Shown: positions 16,644 through 26,900, counted from the stretch's first letter. The stretch: DNA of 64,000 nt from CAYPZL01 sp964415045 (GCA_964415045.1 CAYPZL010000001.1:1-64000), one strand, 5' to 3'. Translations and numbers: made by a program. Notes: generated by a model not told the origin, from the sequence alone.

Positions 16644-18395
16644 ATGATAAAGACGATTGACGAAACAGCCGTTTGGGTCCTGAAGTTATGGGTCGTAGCC
16701 CTGGTGGCGGCCCCGGTCGGGAGCACGCGGGCGCAAGACGGCGCGAGCCTTCAGCCCCAGGGGCTCGAACGGGCGGGCATTTATGCCCTGAGGCAGCTCG
16801 ATCCGGGTTTGACCGGTGCGGGCGTCCGTTTCGGCGTGGTCTGCCGCAGCTTCACCTACAACGAGGAGGAAGAGCCCCAGAACGATTATCGGCCGAACGT
16901 CGGGCACAACTGCTTCCAGGCGGCAGACCTGCATTTCCTGGACGCGGGCGCTCTTGATGCCGGTGTCTCGCCGCACTCGACGGCGATCTGCTCGATTCTC
17001 TTTGGCAGCGATCCCCGGGGCATCGCCGAGAGCCTGAATCCCTTCGTCTACGAGGGAGCGGTTCCCGATGCGGAGGCGTACATCTACGAGTTTCAGCACT
17101 TTGTGACCGAGTATGTGACTGCGGAGAGCCGCCCGGACCTCGATGTGCTGGCCGCCAGCTTCGGCTACCCGTTTGAGACCTGGTGGACGCGGGGCATCGA
17201 GTCCTGGGCTGAGCACGAGGGCCTGATTGTCGTGGCCAGCATCGGCAACGGGGCCAACGTGTCCGATCCTCCATTTTACCCCGGCGCCGGCTCCAATGCG
17301 ATCGGCGTGGGCGTGGTCAGCTCGGTAAATACCGAGGATGCCGCGACGAATCTGGCGCATTTCGCGCTGGCGTATCCGGAGCAATCGAGCCGCGGGCCGA
17401 CCGACGACGACCGCTGCAAACCCGATCTGATCGCACCGGGCAATTGCCTGGCTGCGGGGACGGCCAATGAGGCGGACTACATTACCTCGGGCAACTGGTC
17501 GAGCTTCTCGACGCCCGTTGCCGCCGGGGTGGTGGGGCTGCTGGTTCAGGCCGCCGGGCAGGACCAGCGGCTGGAAAATGCCCTCGTGCCCGACGGCGGC
17601 AATTGCGTCATGAAAGCCATCTTGATGAATTCGGCTACCAAGCTGCCGTTCTGGCACAGGGGCAAGCTCAGCGACGAAGACGATTGCGAAGCGCCCCTGG
17701 ACTACGTCCAGGGCGCCGGTATGGTCAACGCGGTGGGCGCCTATCAGCTTCTCAAGGCCGGGCAGGGCGTCGCGGGCGACGTGGCGCCGGCAGGGTGGGA
17801 TCTGGCCCGGCTCGATGCGGACCGGTCGGTGCAAAAGGTGTATCGCTTCGTGCTGGACAACTCGGCGGACAAGGTCATCACGGCCACGCTCGCCTGGAAC
17901 CGGCACTACCGCCGGGCGTATCCGTTCGACCGGATATCGGCCAGGGACAACGATCTGCGCCTCGAAGTATGGGCTGTGGACCCGGAGAATTCAGGCAGAG
18001 AGCTTTTGTGGCCCTGGAGTGACAGCAAGACGGACAACGTCGAGCACGTTCACGTCGAGGCCAAGGCCGAGTACGCGATGTACGAAATTGTGGTCTCGTA
18101 CAGCGATTTTGACGGGCCAGCCGGCGCCGGCGAGCGGTACGCACTGGCCTGGAGTGTGGGGGAGAAGCTTCCCGACGAGAGTTTCTTCTGGCACGACCTG
18201 AACGCCGACGGGATCGTGGACGAGCACGACCTGGGCGTCCTGATGAACAACTGGATCGCGGGTCTGAAGTCGCCGGAGGCGTATTTGATCGGCGATGTCA
18301 ACAAGGACGGTCGCATCGACGTGGACGATATGCAGGCTCTATACGCCGAGCGTAACCGCCGGGCCGACTGGCACATGGGCGGCGCGGCGAATTAG
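16644..18395 (+). CDS. Secreted S8-like (subtilase) peptidase with C-terminal dockerin-like domain
   Basis: The 583-residue protein starts with a signal peptide ending near GSTRA. The subtilase domain retains the His region (SPHSTAICSILFG), the oxyanion-hole Asn (ASIGNGANVS) and the nucleophile region (SSFSTPVAAGVVGLL). The expected Asp segment after GAGVRFGVV reads CRSF where active subtilases have a D-[ST]-G-type motif, so activity is uncertain. The C terminus has two EF-hand-like loops, DLNADGIVDEHD and DVNKDGRIDVDD, with the DxNxDGxxDxxD pattern of type I dockerins. A GTG directly precedes the chosen ATG. The metallophosphoesterase 63 bp downstream has a related tail, suggesting a shared extracellular role. 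Confidence 0.85.
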   Translation: MIKTIDETAVWVLKLWVVALVAAPVGSTRAQDGASLQPQGLERAGIYALRQLDPGLTGAGVRFGVVCRSFTYNEEEEPQNDYRPNVGHNCFQAADLHFLDAGALDAGVSPHSTAICSILFGSDPRGIAESLNPFVYEGAVPDAEAYIYEFQHFVTEYVTAESRPDLDVLAASFGYPFETWWTRGIESWAEHEGLIVVASIGNGANVSDPPFYPGAGSNAIGVGVVSSVNTEDAATNLAHFALAYPEQSSRGPTDDDRCKPDLIAPGNCLAAGTANEADYITSGNWSSFSTPVAAGVVGLLVQAAGQDQRLENALVPDGGNCVMKAILMNSATKLPFWHRGKLSDEDDCEAPLDYVQGAGMVNAVGAYQLLKAGQGVAGDVAPAGWDLARLDADRSVQKVYRFVLDNSADKVITATLAWNRHYRRAYPFDRISARDNDLRLEVWAVDPENSGRELLWPWSDSKTDNVEHVHVEAKAEYAMYEIVVSYSDFDGPAGAGERYALAWSVGEKLPDESFFWHDLNADGIVDEHDLGVLMNNWIAGLKSPEAYLIGDVNKDGRIDVDDMQALYAERNRRADWHMGGAAN

Positions 18396-18458
18396 CGGCT
18401 CCAGCCGACCTTGGTGCGGGTACGACGTACGGCCGTGCGGGGGAGGAAAGTCGAAAAC

Positions 18459-19880
18459 ATGTTTGACGGCGCCAAATTTCTAACTTTTGTCCTTTCACTC
18501 GTTATCGTCAGCGTCTCGGCTTTTGCCGGGGAAGATCGCTGGCGATTCATCATGACCTGCGACAGCCGCGGCGATTCCGTCACCGGCGTCAACGAGAGTG
18601 TCCTGGGCGAGCTCGTAGACGAGATTCTGCGCCACGATGTTCAGTTCGTGATGTTCGCGGGCGATCTGGTCTACGGGGCCCGGGTCGGCGCGGAGCGATT
18701 TGAAGGACAGTTGTGGCACTGGGTGGCGGTGATGGAGCCGGTCTATGAGGCCGGGATCGCCGTCTACGTGTGCCGGGGCAATCACGAGGTGGGCGACATG
18801 TGGGACGCCTGGGAAGGCGAACTACCCAATCCGCTGGACAACTATGCCCTGAGATGGCTGAACGTTTTCGGAAATGAGGCGCATCCCAATTTGCGGCTTC
18901 CGGGCAACGGGCCCGCCGGCGAAGAGTACATGACGTACTCCGTGACTCACAAGAACGCCCTTATCGTGGCTCTGGACCAATACGCAGGGACGCGTCATCA
19001 GCTTGCCCACCGCCTCAATCAGACGTGGCTGGACGGCCAACTGAGGCAAAACACTGAGCCGCATGTTTTTGTCTTTGGCCATGAGCCGGCCTTTCGAACG
19101 CTGCACTTCGATTGCCTCGACTGGTATCCGGCCCGGCGCGACGCATTTTGGGGCAGCCTCCAAGCGGCCGGCGCGCGAACGTATTTCTGCGGCCACGATC
19201 ATTTCTACGACCATGCCCGCATCGACGACGGGGATGGGGACCTCGACAATGACGTTCACCAGTTCATCGTCGGCACTGCGGGGGCCTATCCTTATTGGTG
19301 GGTGCCGCCGTACGACGGGAACAACGGAGATTTCACGGTCGAGCAAGTGCATCACGCTGAGCGCTTCGGCTACGTATTGGTGGAAATCGAGGATGTGGAC
19401 GTTACGGTTACCTGGATGCAGCGGCAGGACAACGACCTTGAAGTGCCCGGTGTGTACGAGGCCGGCGAGGTGTGGAGCTACGCCGTCTCGCCCGCTCTTA
19501 CGGTGACGCACCCGAACGGGGGCGAGCGTTTCGTGGCCGGGTGTCCCCTCTCGATTGAGTGGAAGACGGTCGGGACGGACGATATCGAACGTGTGCTGAT
19601 CGACTACTCGCTCGACGGCGGCGCGAGTTGGCTGCCGGCGGGCGAAGCGGCCAACACGGGCGTTCATGCCTGGCTTGCCCCCGCAGCGAGTTCGAGCGAT
19701 TGCCTGGTGCGGATCCGTGCGATTGGATCGGCGATGCTGAGCGATGTCAGCGACGCGGCGTTCACCATCGATACGTGTCGGACCAGACTCGCCGCCGATC
19801 TCAACGGCGATTGCGTCGTGGATTTTGCCGATCTGGCGGTGCTGGCGGCTGGATGGCTTGCCCGCGGCGCGGCGGAGTAA
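18459..19880 (+). CDS. Secreted metallophosphoesterase with half dockerin-like tail
   Basis: The ATG at 18459 follows GGGAGGAAAG and starts a signal peptide (FVLSLVIVSVSAFA). The calcineurin-like fold is shown by CDSRGDS, MFAGDLVYG, CRGNHEVGD, VFGHEP and CGHDHFYDH, which supply the usual dimetal ligands, although the first motif is not the standard DxH. After the catalytic domain comes an Ig-like segment (TVTHPNGGERFVAG) and a single C-terminal loop DLNGDCVVDFADLAVLAAGWL-like, the half-dockerin motif common in Phycisphaerae. Length is 473 residues. Substrate unknown; probably co-transcribed with the peptidase gene. Confidence 0.85.
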   Translation: MFDGAKFLTFVLSLVIVSVSAFAGEDRWRFIMTCDSRGDSVTGVNESVLGELVDEILRHDVQFVMFAGDLVYGARVGAERFEGQLWHWVAVMEPVYEAGIAVYVCRGNHEVGDMWDAWEGELPNPLDNYALRWLNVFGNEAHPNLRLPGNGPAGEEYMTYSVTHKNALIVALDQYAGTRHQLAHRLNQTWLDGQLRQNTEPHVFVFGHEPAFRTLHFDCLDWYPARRDAFWGSLQAAGARTYFCGHDHFYDHARIDDGDGDLDNDVHQFIVGTAGAYPYWWVPPYDGNNGDFTVEQVHHAERFGYVLVEIEDVDVTVTWMQRQDNDLEVPGVYEAGEVWSYAVSPALTVTHPNGGERFVAGCPLSIEWKTVGTDDIERVLIDYSLDGGASWLPAGEAANTGVHAWLAPAASSSDCLVRIRAIGSAMLSDVSDAAFTIDTCRTRLAADLNGDCVVDFADLAVLAAGWLARGAAE

Positions 19881-20050
19881 CGCTTCATCCGGGTGTCGCA
19901 CCGCAGCATTTCGCGTCAAAAACGTTCCACGACACCTCCCAGCCCATCGGGATGGGGCACAAAAACTCCTTTTCACCCCCGTCCGTTTCTGGTACAAGGG
20001 CAGGCGACTACACGGATGTAATACGGATTATGATTACTCTGTGCGCCGTT

Positions 20051-20082
20051 TGTCATCCTGAACGAAGCGCAGCGTAGTGAAG
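20051..20082 (+). repeat. Solo arm of a palindromic intergenic repeat
   Basis: The run from TGTCATCCTGAACGAAGCGC to GTAGTGAAG matches the arms of the 127-bp inverted repeat at 28425-28551. It lies just upstream of pyrC; the pyrC ribosome-binding site GGAGG begins a few bases after it. Confidence 0.6.
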
Positions 20083-20104
20083 TTCACGGAGGCACAGGTC
20101 TATT

Positions 20105-21394
20105 ATGGCGAATCAGCTTCTGATCAAAAACGGGCGGGTCGTCGATCCGGCCAATCGACTCGACAAGAAATGCGACGTCCTGATCGCCGACGGCAAGATC
20201 GCCGAGCTCGGCAGCTTCAACGGGGCGGCCGAGCAGTCGTCTGACCGCGTCATCGACGCGGCCGGCAAGCTCGTGACCCCGGGTCTCATCGACATCCACG
20301 TTCACTTTCGCGAGCCGGGGGACGAGGAGGAGGAGACGATCGCCAGCGGCTCGACGGCCGCCGTGGCCGCCGGATTTACCTCCGTTGTCTGCATGCCCAA
20401 CACCAAGCCCGCGATTGAAAGCGAAACCGACGTGGAGTACGTGCATCGCAAAGGCCGCCAGACGCGCAAGACCCACGTCTACTGCATGGGAGCCATTACG
20501 AAGAAACGGGAGGGCGTGGAGCTGGCCGAGATGGGCATGATGGCCGAGGCCGGCGCACGCGGGTTTACCGACGACGGTCACGGCGTCCAGGACCCGGCCG
20601 TTATGCTGCGGGCCCTCAAGTATGCCAAGATGTTCGACGTGGTCGTCGCCCAGCATTGCCAGGACGACGGCTACGCCGGCGGCGGGGTCATGAACGCCGG
20701 CTACTACGCGACGATCCTGGGACTGCCCGGCATCGACCCGCTGGCCGAAGAGGCCATGCTGTGGCGCGACATCCAGTTGATTCGCAAGACCGAGGTCCGC
20801 TACCACGCCCAGCACATCTCGACGGCCGGCTCGGTGGAGCTGATCCGCCAGGCCAGGAAGGACTCGCTGCCGATCACCTGCGAAGTGACGCCGCACCACC
20901 TGCTGTTGAACGAGGAATGCTGCGCCGATTACGACACCAATTATAAGGTCAATCCGCCCCTGCGCCGGCAGAAGGACGTCGAGGCCCTGAAGGCGGCCTT
21001 CGCCGAGGGGCTCATCGACGCGCTGGCCACGGATCACGCGCCGCACCTGCAGAGCGAGAAAGAGCTGGAATTCCTCAGCGCTCCGTTCGGGATTGCGAGT
21101 CTGGAGTGTGCGCTGGCGTTGTACGTGAAGGCTTTGATCGAGCCCAAGATCCTGGACTGGCCCGGGTTGATTCGCCTGATGACGGCCAATCCCGCCGGCA
21201 TCATCGGGATCGACAAGGGGACGCTGGGCCGGGGAAAGCAGGGCGACGTCACGATTATCGATCCCGAAGCCGAATGGGAAATCGACGTTAATCGTTTCCT
21301 CTCCAAGAGCCGCAACTGTCCCTACCACGGCTGGAAGGTCAAAGGCAAGGTGGAGAAAACCATCGTCGGTGGCGAAGTCCGCTTCGAAGCATGA
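20105..21394 (+). CDS. pyrC: Dihydroorotase (class I)
   Basis: This amidohydrolase-superfamily enzyme closes carbamoyl-aspartate to dihydroorotate in pyrimidine synthesis. The 429-residue product has the metal motif DIHVHFREPGDEEEETI, the substrate segment CMPNTKPAI, a central DDGHGVQDP, the His ligands in AQHCQDDG and HISTAGS, VTPHHLLL, and the catalytic Asp in TDHAPH. Length and motifs fit class I bacterial PyrC. It is on the opposite strand from pyrRB and separated by two exported proteins, so the genes are not an operon. A GGAGG sits upstream of the ATG. Confidence 0.96.
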   Translation: MANQLLIKNGRVVDPANRLDKKCDVLIADGKIAELGSFNGAAEQSSDRVIDAAGKLVTPGLIDIHVHFREPGDEEEETIASGSTAAVAAGFTSVVCMPNTKPAIESETDVEYVHRKGRQTRKTHVYCMGAITKKREGVELAEMGMMAEAGARGFTDDGHGVQDPAVMLRALKYAKMFDVVVAQHCQDDGYAGGGVMNAGYYATILGLPGIDPLAEEAMLWRDIQLIRKTEVRYHAQHISTAGSVELIRQARKDSLPITCEVTPHHLLLNEECCADYDTNYKVNPPLRRQKDVEALKAAFAEGLIDALATDHAPHLQSEKELEFLSAPFGIASLECALALYVKALIEPKILDWPGLIRLMTANPAGIIGIDKGTLGRGKQGDVTIIDPEAEWEIDVNRFLSKSRNCPYHGWKVKGKVEKTIVGGEVRFEA

Positions 21395-21419
21395 CGGCTG
21401 TCCCGATCAGCGCGAGCGG

Positions 21420-21533
21420 CAGGGCGGTCAGGTCATCTGTTCGATCGTACGCAACAGAGACCAATGGAGCAGTCCACCGTACAGGAGCACCCCTTTTCAT
21501 CGGAACGTCGAACGTGAGGGCATTGTATTATGA
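21420..21533 (+). pseudogene. C-terminal remnant of an MNT-type nucleotidyltransferase (MntA-like)
   Basis: A forward frame here ends in WSSPPYRSTPFHRNVEREGI then VL and a stop. This is the typical C-terminal end of minimal nucleotidyltransferase antitoxins paired with HEPN toxins. The stop overlaps the next ATG as ATGA at 21530-21533, the usual gene junction of such pairs. The N-terminal catalytic GSxxRG...DxD part is absent upstream, where pyrC ends at 21394, so only a fragment is left. Confidence 0.6.
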
Positions 21534-21761
21534 CTGCGCCGAAGAACGAGCTGGTAGCCTATCGTTTGCAGCGCGCTCGGGAATCGGTGCAGGATGGCCA
21601 AAGACAAGGTGCGGATCTATTACGACTTGTTCGAGCGAAGTCGGGAGGGAGATTACGTGGACTTTGTGCGTTATGAGGAATCGCAGGTTCGTGCCTGGCT
21701 GCCCGAGGCTGAGGCGTTCGTCGAGTACGTTGCGGGTTTTCTTGCGGTCGAGGACGAGTGA
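21530..21761 (+). pseudogene. Internally deleted HEPN-domain protein (HepT-like) remnant
   Basis: The ATG at 21530 starts MTAPKNELVAYRLQRARESV, the normal N terminus of a HEPN protein. After about 23 codons the protein-like reading jumps frame to KDKVRIYYDLFERSREGDYV and ends in EAEAFVEYVAGFLAVEDE at 21761, the normal HEPN C terminus. The central helices, with the RxxxxH RNase motif, are missing. This indicates a deletion plus frameshift, leaving a dead toxin gene. Part of the C-terminal frame is open from an ATG at 21594, but I see no sign of a functional short protein. Confidence 0.65.
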
Positions 21762-21920
21762 CCCGCTCAGCCGCTTTTTCGGGCGGATTGTCTGATTTTT
21801 CGTGTGCGGTGCGGCGTCTGTATTTGGGAGGTGGGTCGAAAACGCGGATCGTTGGTTGCCGCGACGTAAGATATTGCGCGGCGACAAGAAGACGGGAATG
21901 CGGAGTTTGGAGGTTTTGCC

Positions 21921-22952
21921 ATGAGACGGTTGAAAAGGGATGCAATTGTCGTGGGGCTGGTCTGGCTGGTTGGGGCCGGTGCGATTGGTATGCCTGCATT
22001 CGGGCGGGAGGTGCCGCTGGCGATTCATCCGGCCGCGATGGGGACAGAGAGCGATGCTCTTTCCCTGCTGCCCAAGCCGGACGCGTTGATCGACGGCGAT
22101 GCAGTTCCTTTGTACGAGAAGGCCGCCAAAGCGATGCCCCAGCAGTCCCGGGACAAGCAGATCAGGCAGTGGCTGGACCTGCCGGTGGCGCAATTGCCGA
22201 TGCAGCAGGCCGAGGCAGTTATCCAGGAGCACATGGACAGCCTCCGGGCCGTGGTGAAGGCCACGCGATGCAAGCAGTGCAATTGGCCGCAGTGGAAGCC
22301 CGGGGAAACGCAGATAGATCTGACCGGGTATCGCAAGCTCGCCTTCGTCGTGCGGTTGTGGGCGCGGCTGGAGATCGCGCGCGGCGGCCACGAGGGCGCG
22401 ATGCTCGCCCTGCAGACGGGGTTCGGGATGGCGCGGCATCTTACCCAGGCCCCCACCCTCGTACAGGTTTTGGTCGGGATCGCCATTGCGGAAGTGATCC
22501 GCTCGGAGGCCGACCAATTCGTTCAGGGGGCAGATGCGCCGAATTTGTACTGGGCCGTGGCTCATTTGCCCACGCCGTTTGGGGGCGTCGAGAATGCGAT
22601 TGCAGCGGAGAAGAAAGCGGCTGCCGCGGAGGTGGGCGAGGCGCTTTTTAAGCAGTTTGAGAGCCAGAACGCCGGTGCGTACGACAGGGTCCGGCAGATT
22701 GCGAGACGGATGGACAGTCACCTCGGTGTCCTGCAATGCGCCGAGGCGGTTCGCTCGTACGCGGCCGCGCATGGGGGGCAGTTGCCAGAGAACCTCAGCG
22801 ACATCACCGGAGTTTCATTGCCTGCCGATGCGATGAGCGGCAAGCCGTACGTCTACCGCAAAACGGGGGCGACGGCCGCCGTGCTCGAATCGGCGGCGCC
22901 CGACGGTGAGGAAAAGGCCCAGATTCGCTATTTCATCAGCGTCAGGAAATAA
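21921..22952 (+). CDS. Exported protein of unknown function, planctomycete family
   Basis: The 343-residue product starts after a strong GGAGG and has a signal peptide (VVGLVWLVGAGAIGMPAFG). The rest is mostly helical. It carries VPLYEKAAKAMP, a CKQCNW pair, an ARLEIARGGHEGAMLALQTG segment and, near the C terminus, AEAVRSYAAAHGGQLPENL. The same order of segments appears in the soluble part of the CPBP fusion at 55884-57857 (YEYEKAMRLAVEMP, LVGLSIRSLAID, QRYAREHGEYPESLDAL), so the two share an uncharacterised domain. No enzyme motif is recognisable. I cannot assign a function. Confidence 0.6.
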   Translation: MRRLKRDAIVVGLVWLVGAGAIGMPAFGREVPLAIHPAAMGTESDALSLLPKPDALIDGDAVPLYEKAAKAMPQQSRDKQIRQWLDLPVAQLPMQQAEAVIQEHMDSLRAVVKATRCKQCNWPQWKPGETQIDLTGYRKLAFVVRLWARLEIARGGHEGAMLALQTGFGMARHLTQAPTLVQVLVGIAIAEVIRSEADQFVQGADAPNLYWAVAHLPTPFGGVENAIAAEKKAAAAEVGEALFKQFESQNAGAYDRVRQIARRMDSHLGVLQCAEAVRSYAAAHGGQLPENLSDITGVSLPADAMSGKPYVYRKTGATAAVLESAAPDGEEKAQIRYFISVRK

Positions 22953-23122
22953 TCCGTCGGGCCTGGACTGAATGAAGCATCCGGTTGCGGTGTTGCCACT
23001 TGCCTGCGAGAAGGCTAAGATGGTTGCAACCTGGTACCCGTTGAAACGGTTGCGGTGCGGCTCGTAGCTTGCGCCGATGTGGCGGGGCGGGTGGTTTCCT
23101 GGTTGATTTTCGGTGGATTGCG

Positions 23123-23605
23123 ATGCCGGTGATACTTGACGGTACGAATCTCTTGTGGGCATTGCGTGATGCCTTCGAAGAGCGTGAGATAACGACGGAG
23201 ATCCAGTTGTGCCGGATCCTCGGGCGATACTTCGAGCAGGCGGGCGAAGACGGGGAGATCGTTTTTGACGGGGCCGGGCCGCCCGATCAGAGCGTTTTCG
23301 ATCATGTGGGCCGTCTTCAGGTTGTTTTTTCCGGCTTTCAGAGCGACGCCGATACCGTAATCGAGGAGAAAATCAAGGCCAGCACGGCCCCGCGCCGCCT
23401 GACGGTGGTCAGCAGCGACCGCCGGCTGCGCAAAGCGGCCGCGGCCCGAAAGGCCACCGCCCTCAAGTCCGAACTGTTCTGGGAGCAGATGAACAGGGAA
23501 TTGCAGCGACCACCGCAACGGGAGAAGGAGCCCCAGGAGAAGAAGGAAGGGCTGACCGAAAGCGAAACCGAGCAGTGGATGGATCTGTTCGGCCTGGACG
23601 AGTAG
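23123..23605 (+). CDS. NYN/PIN-like putative ribonuclease
   Basis: The 160-residue protein begins MPVILDGTNLLWALRDA, the Asp-containing first strand typical of NYN (YacP-like) domains. It continues with IVFDGAGPPDQ, VFSGFQSDADTVIEE and LTVVSSDRRLRKAAAAR, giving the set of acidic residues expected for a metal-dependent nuclease. The C terminus is charged and low complexity (QREKEPQEKKEG). I chose the ATG at 23123 because homology starts there; an open frame reaches 23069. YacP/Rae1 proteins cleave ribosome-bound mRNA in Bacillus; whether this one does is unknown. Confidence 0.7.
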   Translation: MPVILDGTNLLWALRDAFEEREITTEIQLCRILGRYFEQAGEDGEIVFDGAGPPDQSVFDHVGRLQVVFSGFQSDADTVIEEKIKASTAPRRLTVVSSDRRLRKAAAARKATALKSELFWEQMNRELQRPPQREKEPQEKKEGLTESETEQWMDLFGLDE

Positions 23606-23716
23606 GCCGCGCGCCATCTGGGGGGCTGCGAGGGCGGTTTTCCACGGCCGCCGGTTCCGGCCGAGATTGCATGGCGTTTGCCGGTCGAGTGGATCGTTGG
23701 GGGCGGGAAAATTGTA

Positions 23717-23745
23717 TTGCTGGACGCGGAGAAAACGTGTATAAA
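23717..23745 (+). promoter_or_regulatory. Candidate promoter for nifJ
   Basis: TTGCTG at 23717-23722 and TATAAA at 23740-23745 are 17 bases apart, in the 298-bp gap before nifJ. The leader would be about 150 nt. Confidence 0.4.
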
Positions 23746-23903
23746 CAGCGTTTCCTGGTGCGCGTACGTTCGTGCGGCGGCGAGGGTAATTCGCCGGGTC
23801 GTGCGAGCTTGTGTCCGGGACGGAGTTCAAAAGCTGCCTGCGAAGGAGAGGTTTTTTGAGCTAAATTGTTTTCTGGTCCTCTGTTACGGAAAGTGGAGTT
23901 TCT

Positions 23904-26900
23904 ATGAAGCGTAGAATGGTGACGATTGACGGGAACACGGCGGCCGCGCACGTGGCCCATGCGACGAACGAAGTCATAGCGATTTATCCGATTACGCCGA
24001 GCTCGCCCATGGGTGAGATGGCGGACGCCAAGACAGCCAAGGGCGAGCCGAACATCTGGGGCAACCTTCCTTCGGTCACCGAGATGCAGTCGGAAGCCGG
24101 TGCGGCCGGGGCGGTCCACGGGGCGCTGGCGGCCGGAGCCTTGACTACGACTTTCACCGCCTCTCAGGGCCTGCTCCTGATGATTCCGAATATGTACAAG
24201 ATCGCCGGTGAGCTGCTGCCTACCGTCTTTCATATCTCCGCTCGCTCGCTGGCCTGCCAGGCCTTGTCCATATTCGGCGATCATTCGGACGTGACGACCT
24301 GCCGGGAGACGGGTTTTGCCATGCTCTGCTCGTGCAACATCCAGGAAGTGATGGATTTCGCCCTGATCGCACAGCAGTCCACGCTGGCCTCGCGCGTGCC
24401 GTTTCTGCACTTCTTCGACGGGTTCCGGACGAGCCACGAAGTGCAGAAGGTTGAGGAGCTGACCTACGACGACATGCGGGCGATGATCGACGACGAACTG
24501 GTGGCCGCGCACAAGGCGCGGGCCCTGTCCCCGGATCATCCGCTCGTGGGCGGGACGGCCCAGAACCCGGACGTCTACTTCCAGGGTCGTGAGACGGTCA
24601 ACAAGTTCTATCTGGCCACGCCCGGGATCGTGGAAGAGGCGATGAACCGGTTCGCGAAGATCGTGGGCCGGCAGTACAAGCTCTTCGACTACGTAGGCGC
24701 CCCCGATGCGGAGAAGGTGATTGTCATCATGGGCACCGGCGCCGACACGGCAGACGAGACCGCCGAGCACCTCGTCTCGCAGGGCGAGAAGGTGGGCGTC
24801 GTGAAGGTTCGCCTGTATCGGCCGTTCAGCACGAAGCACCTGATGGCCGCATTGCCGAAGACGGTGAAAAAGATCGCCGTTCTGGACCGGACCAAGGAGC
24901 CCGGCGCTTTAGGCGAGCCGCTGTATCTGGACATTCGCACGGCGGTCGGGGAAGCCATGGCCGACGGGATCGCACCGTTCGATCAGTACCCCGTGATCGT
25001 GGGCGGCCGCTACGGCCTGGGCTCGAAGGAGTTTACGCCGGCCATGGTCAAGGCCGTGTATGACAACCTCGATGCCGCCAAGCCCAAGCGGAGCTTCACC
25101 GTCGGGATCATCGACGACGTCACCAACACGAGTCTCGAGACGGATCCCTCGTTTGAAATCCCCAGCGAAGGGCTCTATGCCGCTATGTTCTACGGGCTTG
25201 GGTCCGACGGTACAGTCGGGGCCAACAAGAACTCGATCAAAATCATCGGCGAACAGACCGACAATTACGCCCAGGGGTACTTCGAGTACGATTCCAAGAA
25301 GGCCGGAGCGGTGACGATTTCGCACCTGCGTTTCGGCAATAAGCCGATCCGTCGGCCTTACTTGGTCAGTAAGGCCGATTTCGTTGCATGTCACAACCCC
25401 AGCTTCCTGGAGAAGTACGACATGCTGACGCCGCTGCGCGAAGGCGGCACGTTCCTGCTGACGACCAGTCACGGCGCCGACGAGGTGTGGGACACGCTGC
25501 CGCAGGAAATGCAGCGGCAGATCATCGACAAGAAGGTGAAGTTCTACGTCATCGACGCGATCTCGCTGGCCCAGGAACTCGGGCTTGGCGCTCGTATCAA
25601 CGTGATCATGCAGACCGCGTTCTTCAAGATCAGCGGTGTCATCCCTCAGGATACGGCGATCAAGGCCATCAAGGAGGCGATCCAGAAGACCTACGGCAAG
25701 AAGGGCGAGAAGGTTGTCAACATGAACTTCGCAGCCGTGGACAAGGCGCTGGATGCCGTCTACGAGGTGACGGTGCCGGAGAAGGTGACCAGTCCGTGGA
25801 AGCGGCCGCCGTTCGTGCCCGAGACCGCTCCGGCGTTCGTCAAGGAAGTGACGGCGACGATGATGGCCCGCCGCGGCGACGATCTGCCGGTGAGCAAGAT
25901 GCCGGTCGACGGCAAATTCCCCACCGGGACGACGAAATACGAGAAACGCAATATCGCCGTCAACATTCCCGTGTGGGAGCCGGATCTGTGCGTCCAGTGC
26001 GGCACGTGCTCGGCCGTGTGTCCGCACGCCAGCATTCGCATCAAGGCGTACGATCCGAAGAATCTCAAAGGCGCCCCCGAGACTTTCAAATCCGCCGATG
26101 CCAAGGGCAAGGACTTCGCGGGCATGAAGTTCACGGTCCAGGTGGCTCCGGAAGATTGCACCGGTTGCGGCGCGTGCGTGCTGGCCTGCCCGGCGCAAGA
26201 GCGTGACGAGAACAGGCAACCCACGGGCAAGAAGGCCATCAACATGGCGTTGCAGGAGCCCATCCGCGACACGGAGCGGGCCAACTACGATCACTTCCTC
26301 GCGATCCCCAACACGGATCGGTCGCTGTTCAAAGCCAACACGGTCAAGGGCAGCCAGTTGATTGAGCCTCTGTTCGAGTATTCCGGCGCTTGTGCCGGTT
26401 GCGGCGAGACGGCCTACGTCAAGCTGCTGACCCAGTTGTTCGGGGACCGGGCCCTGATCGGCAACGCCACCGGCTGCTCGTCGATCTACGGCGGCAACCT
26501 GCCGACCACGCCTTATACCACGCGCGAGGACGGTCGCGGGCCGACCTGGAGCAACAGCCTCTTCGAGGACAACGCCGAATTCGCCATGGGCATGCGGCTC
26601 ACCGTCGATCAGTTCCGCCTGACGGCCCTGGGCCTGCTGGATAAGGTGGCGCAAAAGGGTTGCGTCGATAAGGAGCTGGCCGCCGAGATCCGAGCGACAA
26701 CGCTGGCGGACGATCCCGAACAGGGTACGATTGAAGAACAGCGCGGCCGGGTCGAGCAGCTCAAGGCCCAGTGCGGCAAGAGCGATTGTGCCGAGTGCAA
26801 GCAGTTGCTCACGGTTGCCGATTATCTGGTTCGCAAGAGTGTCTGGGCCCTCGGCGGCGACGGCTGGGCCTACGACATCGGCTACGGTGGGTTGGACCAC

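Larger units (their letters stand above)
21395..21920. other. Intergenic region holding the MNT/HEPN remnant
   Basis: Apart from the two gene fragments at 21420-21761 nothing coding is visible. Bases 21762-21908 show no recognisable gene, RNA or terminator. GGAGG at 21909-21913 serves the next gene. Confidence 0.4.
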
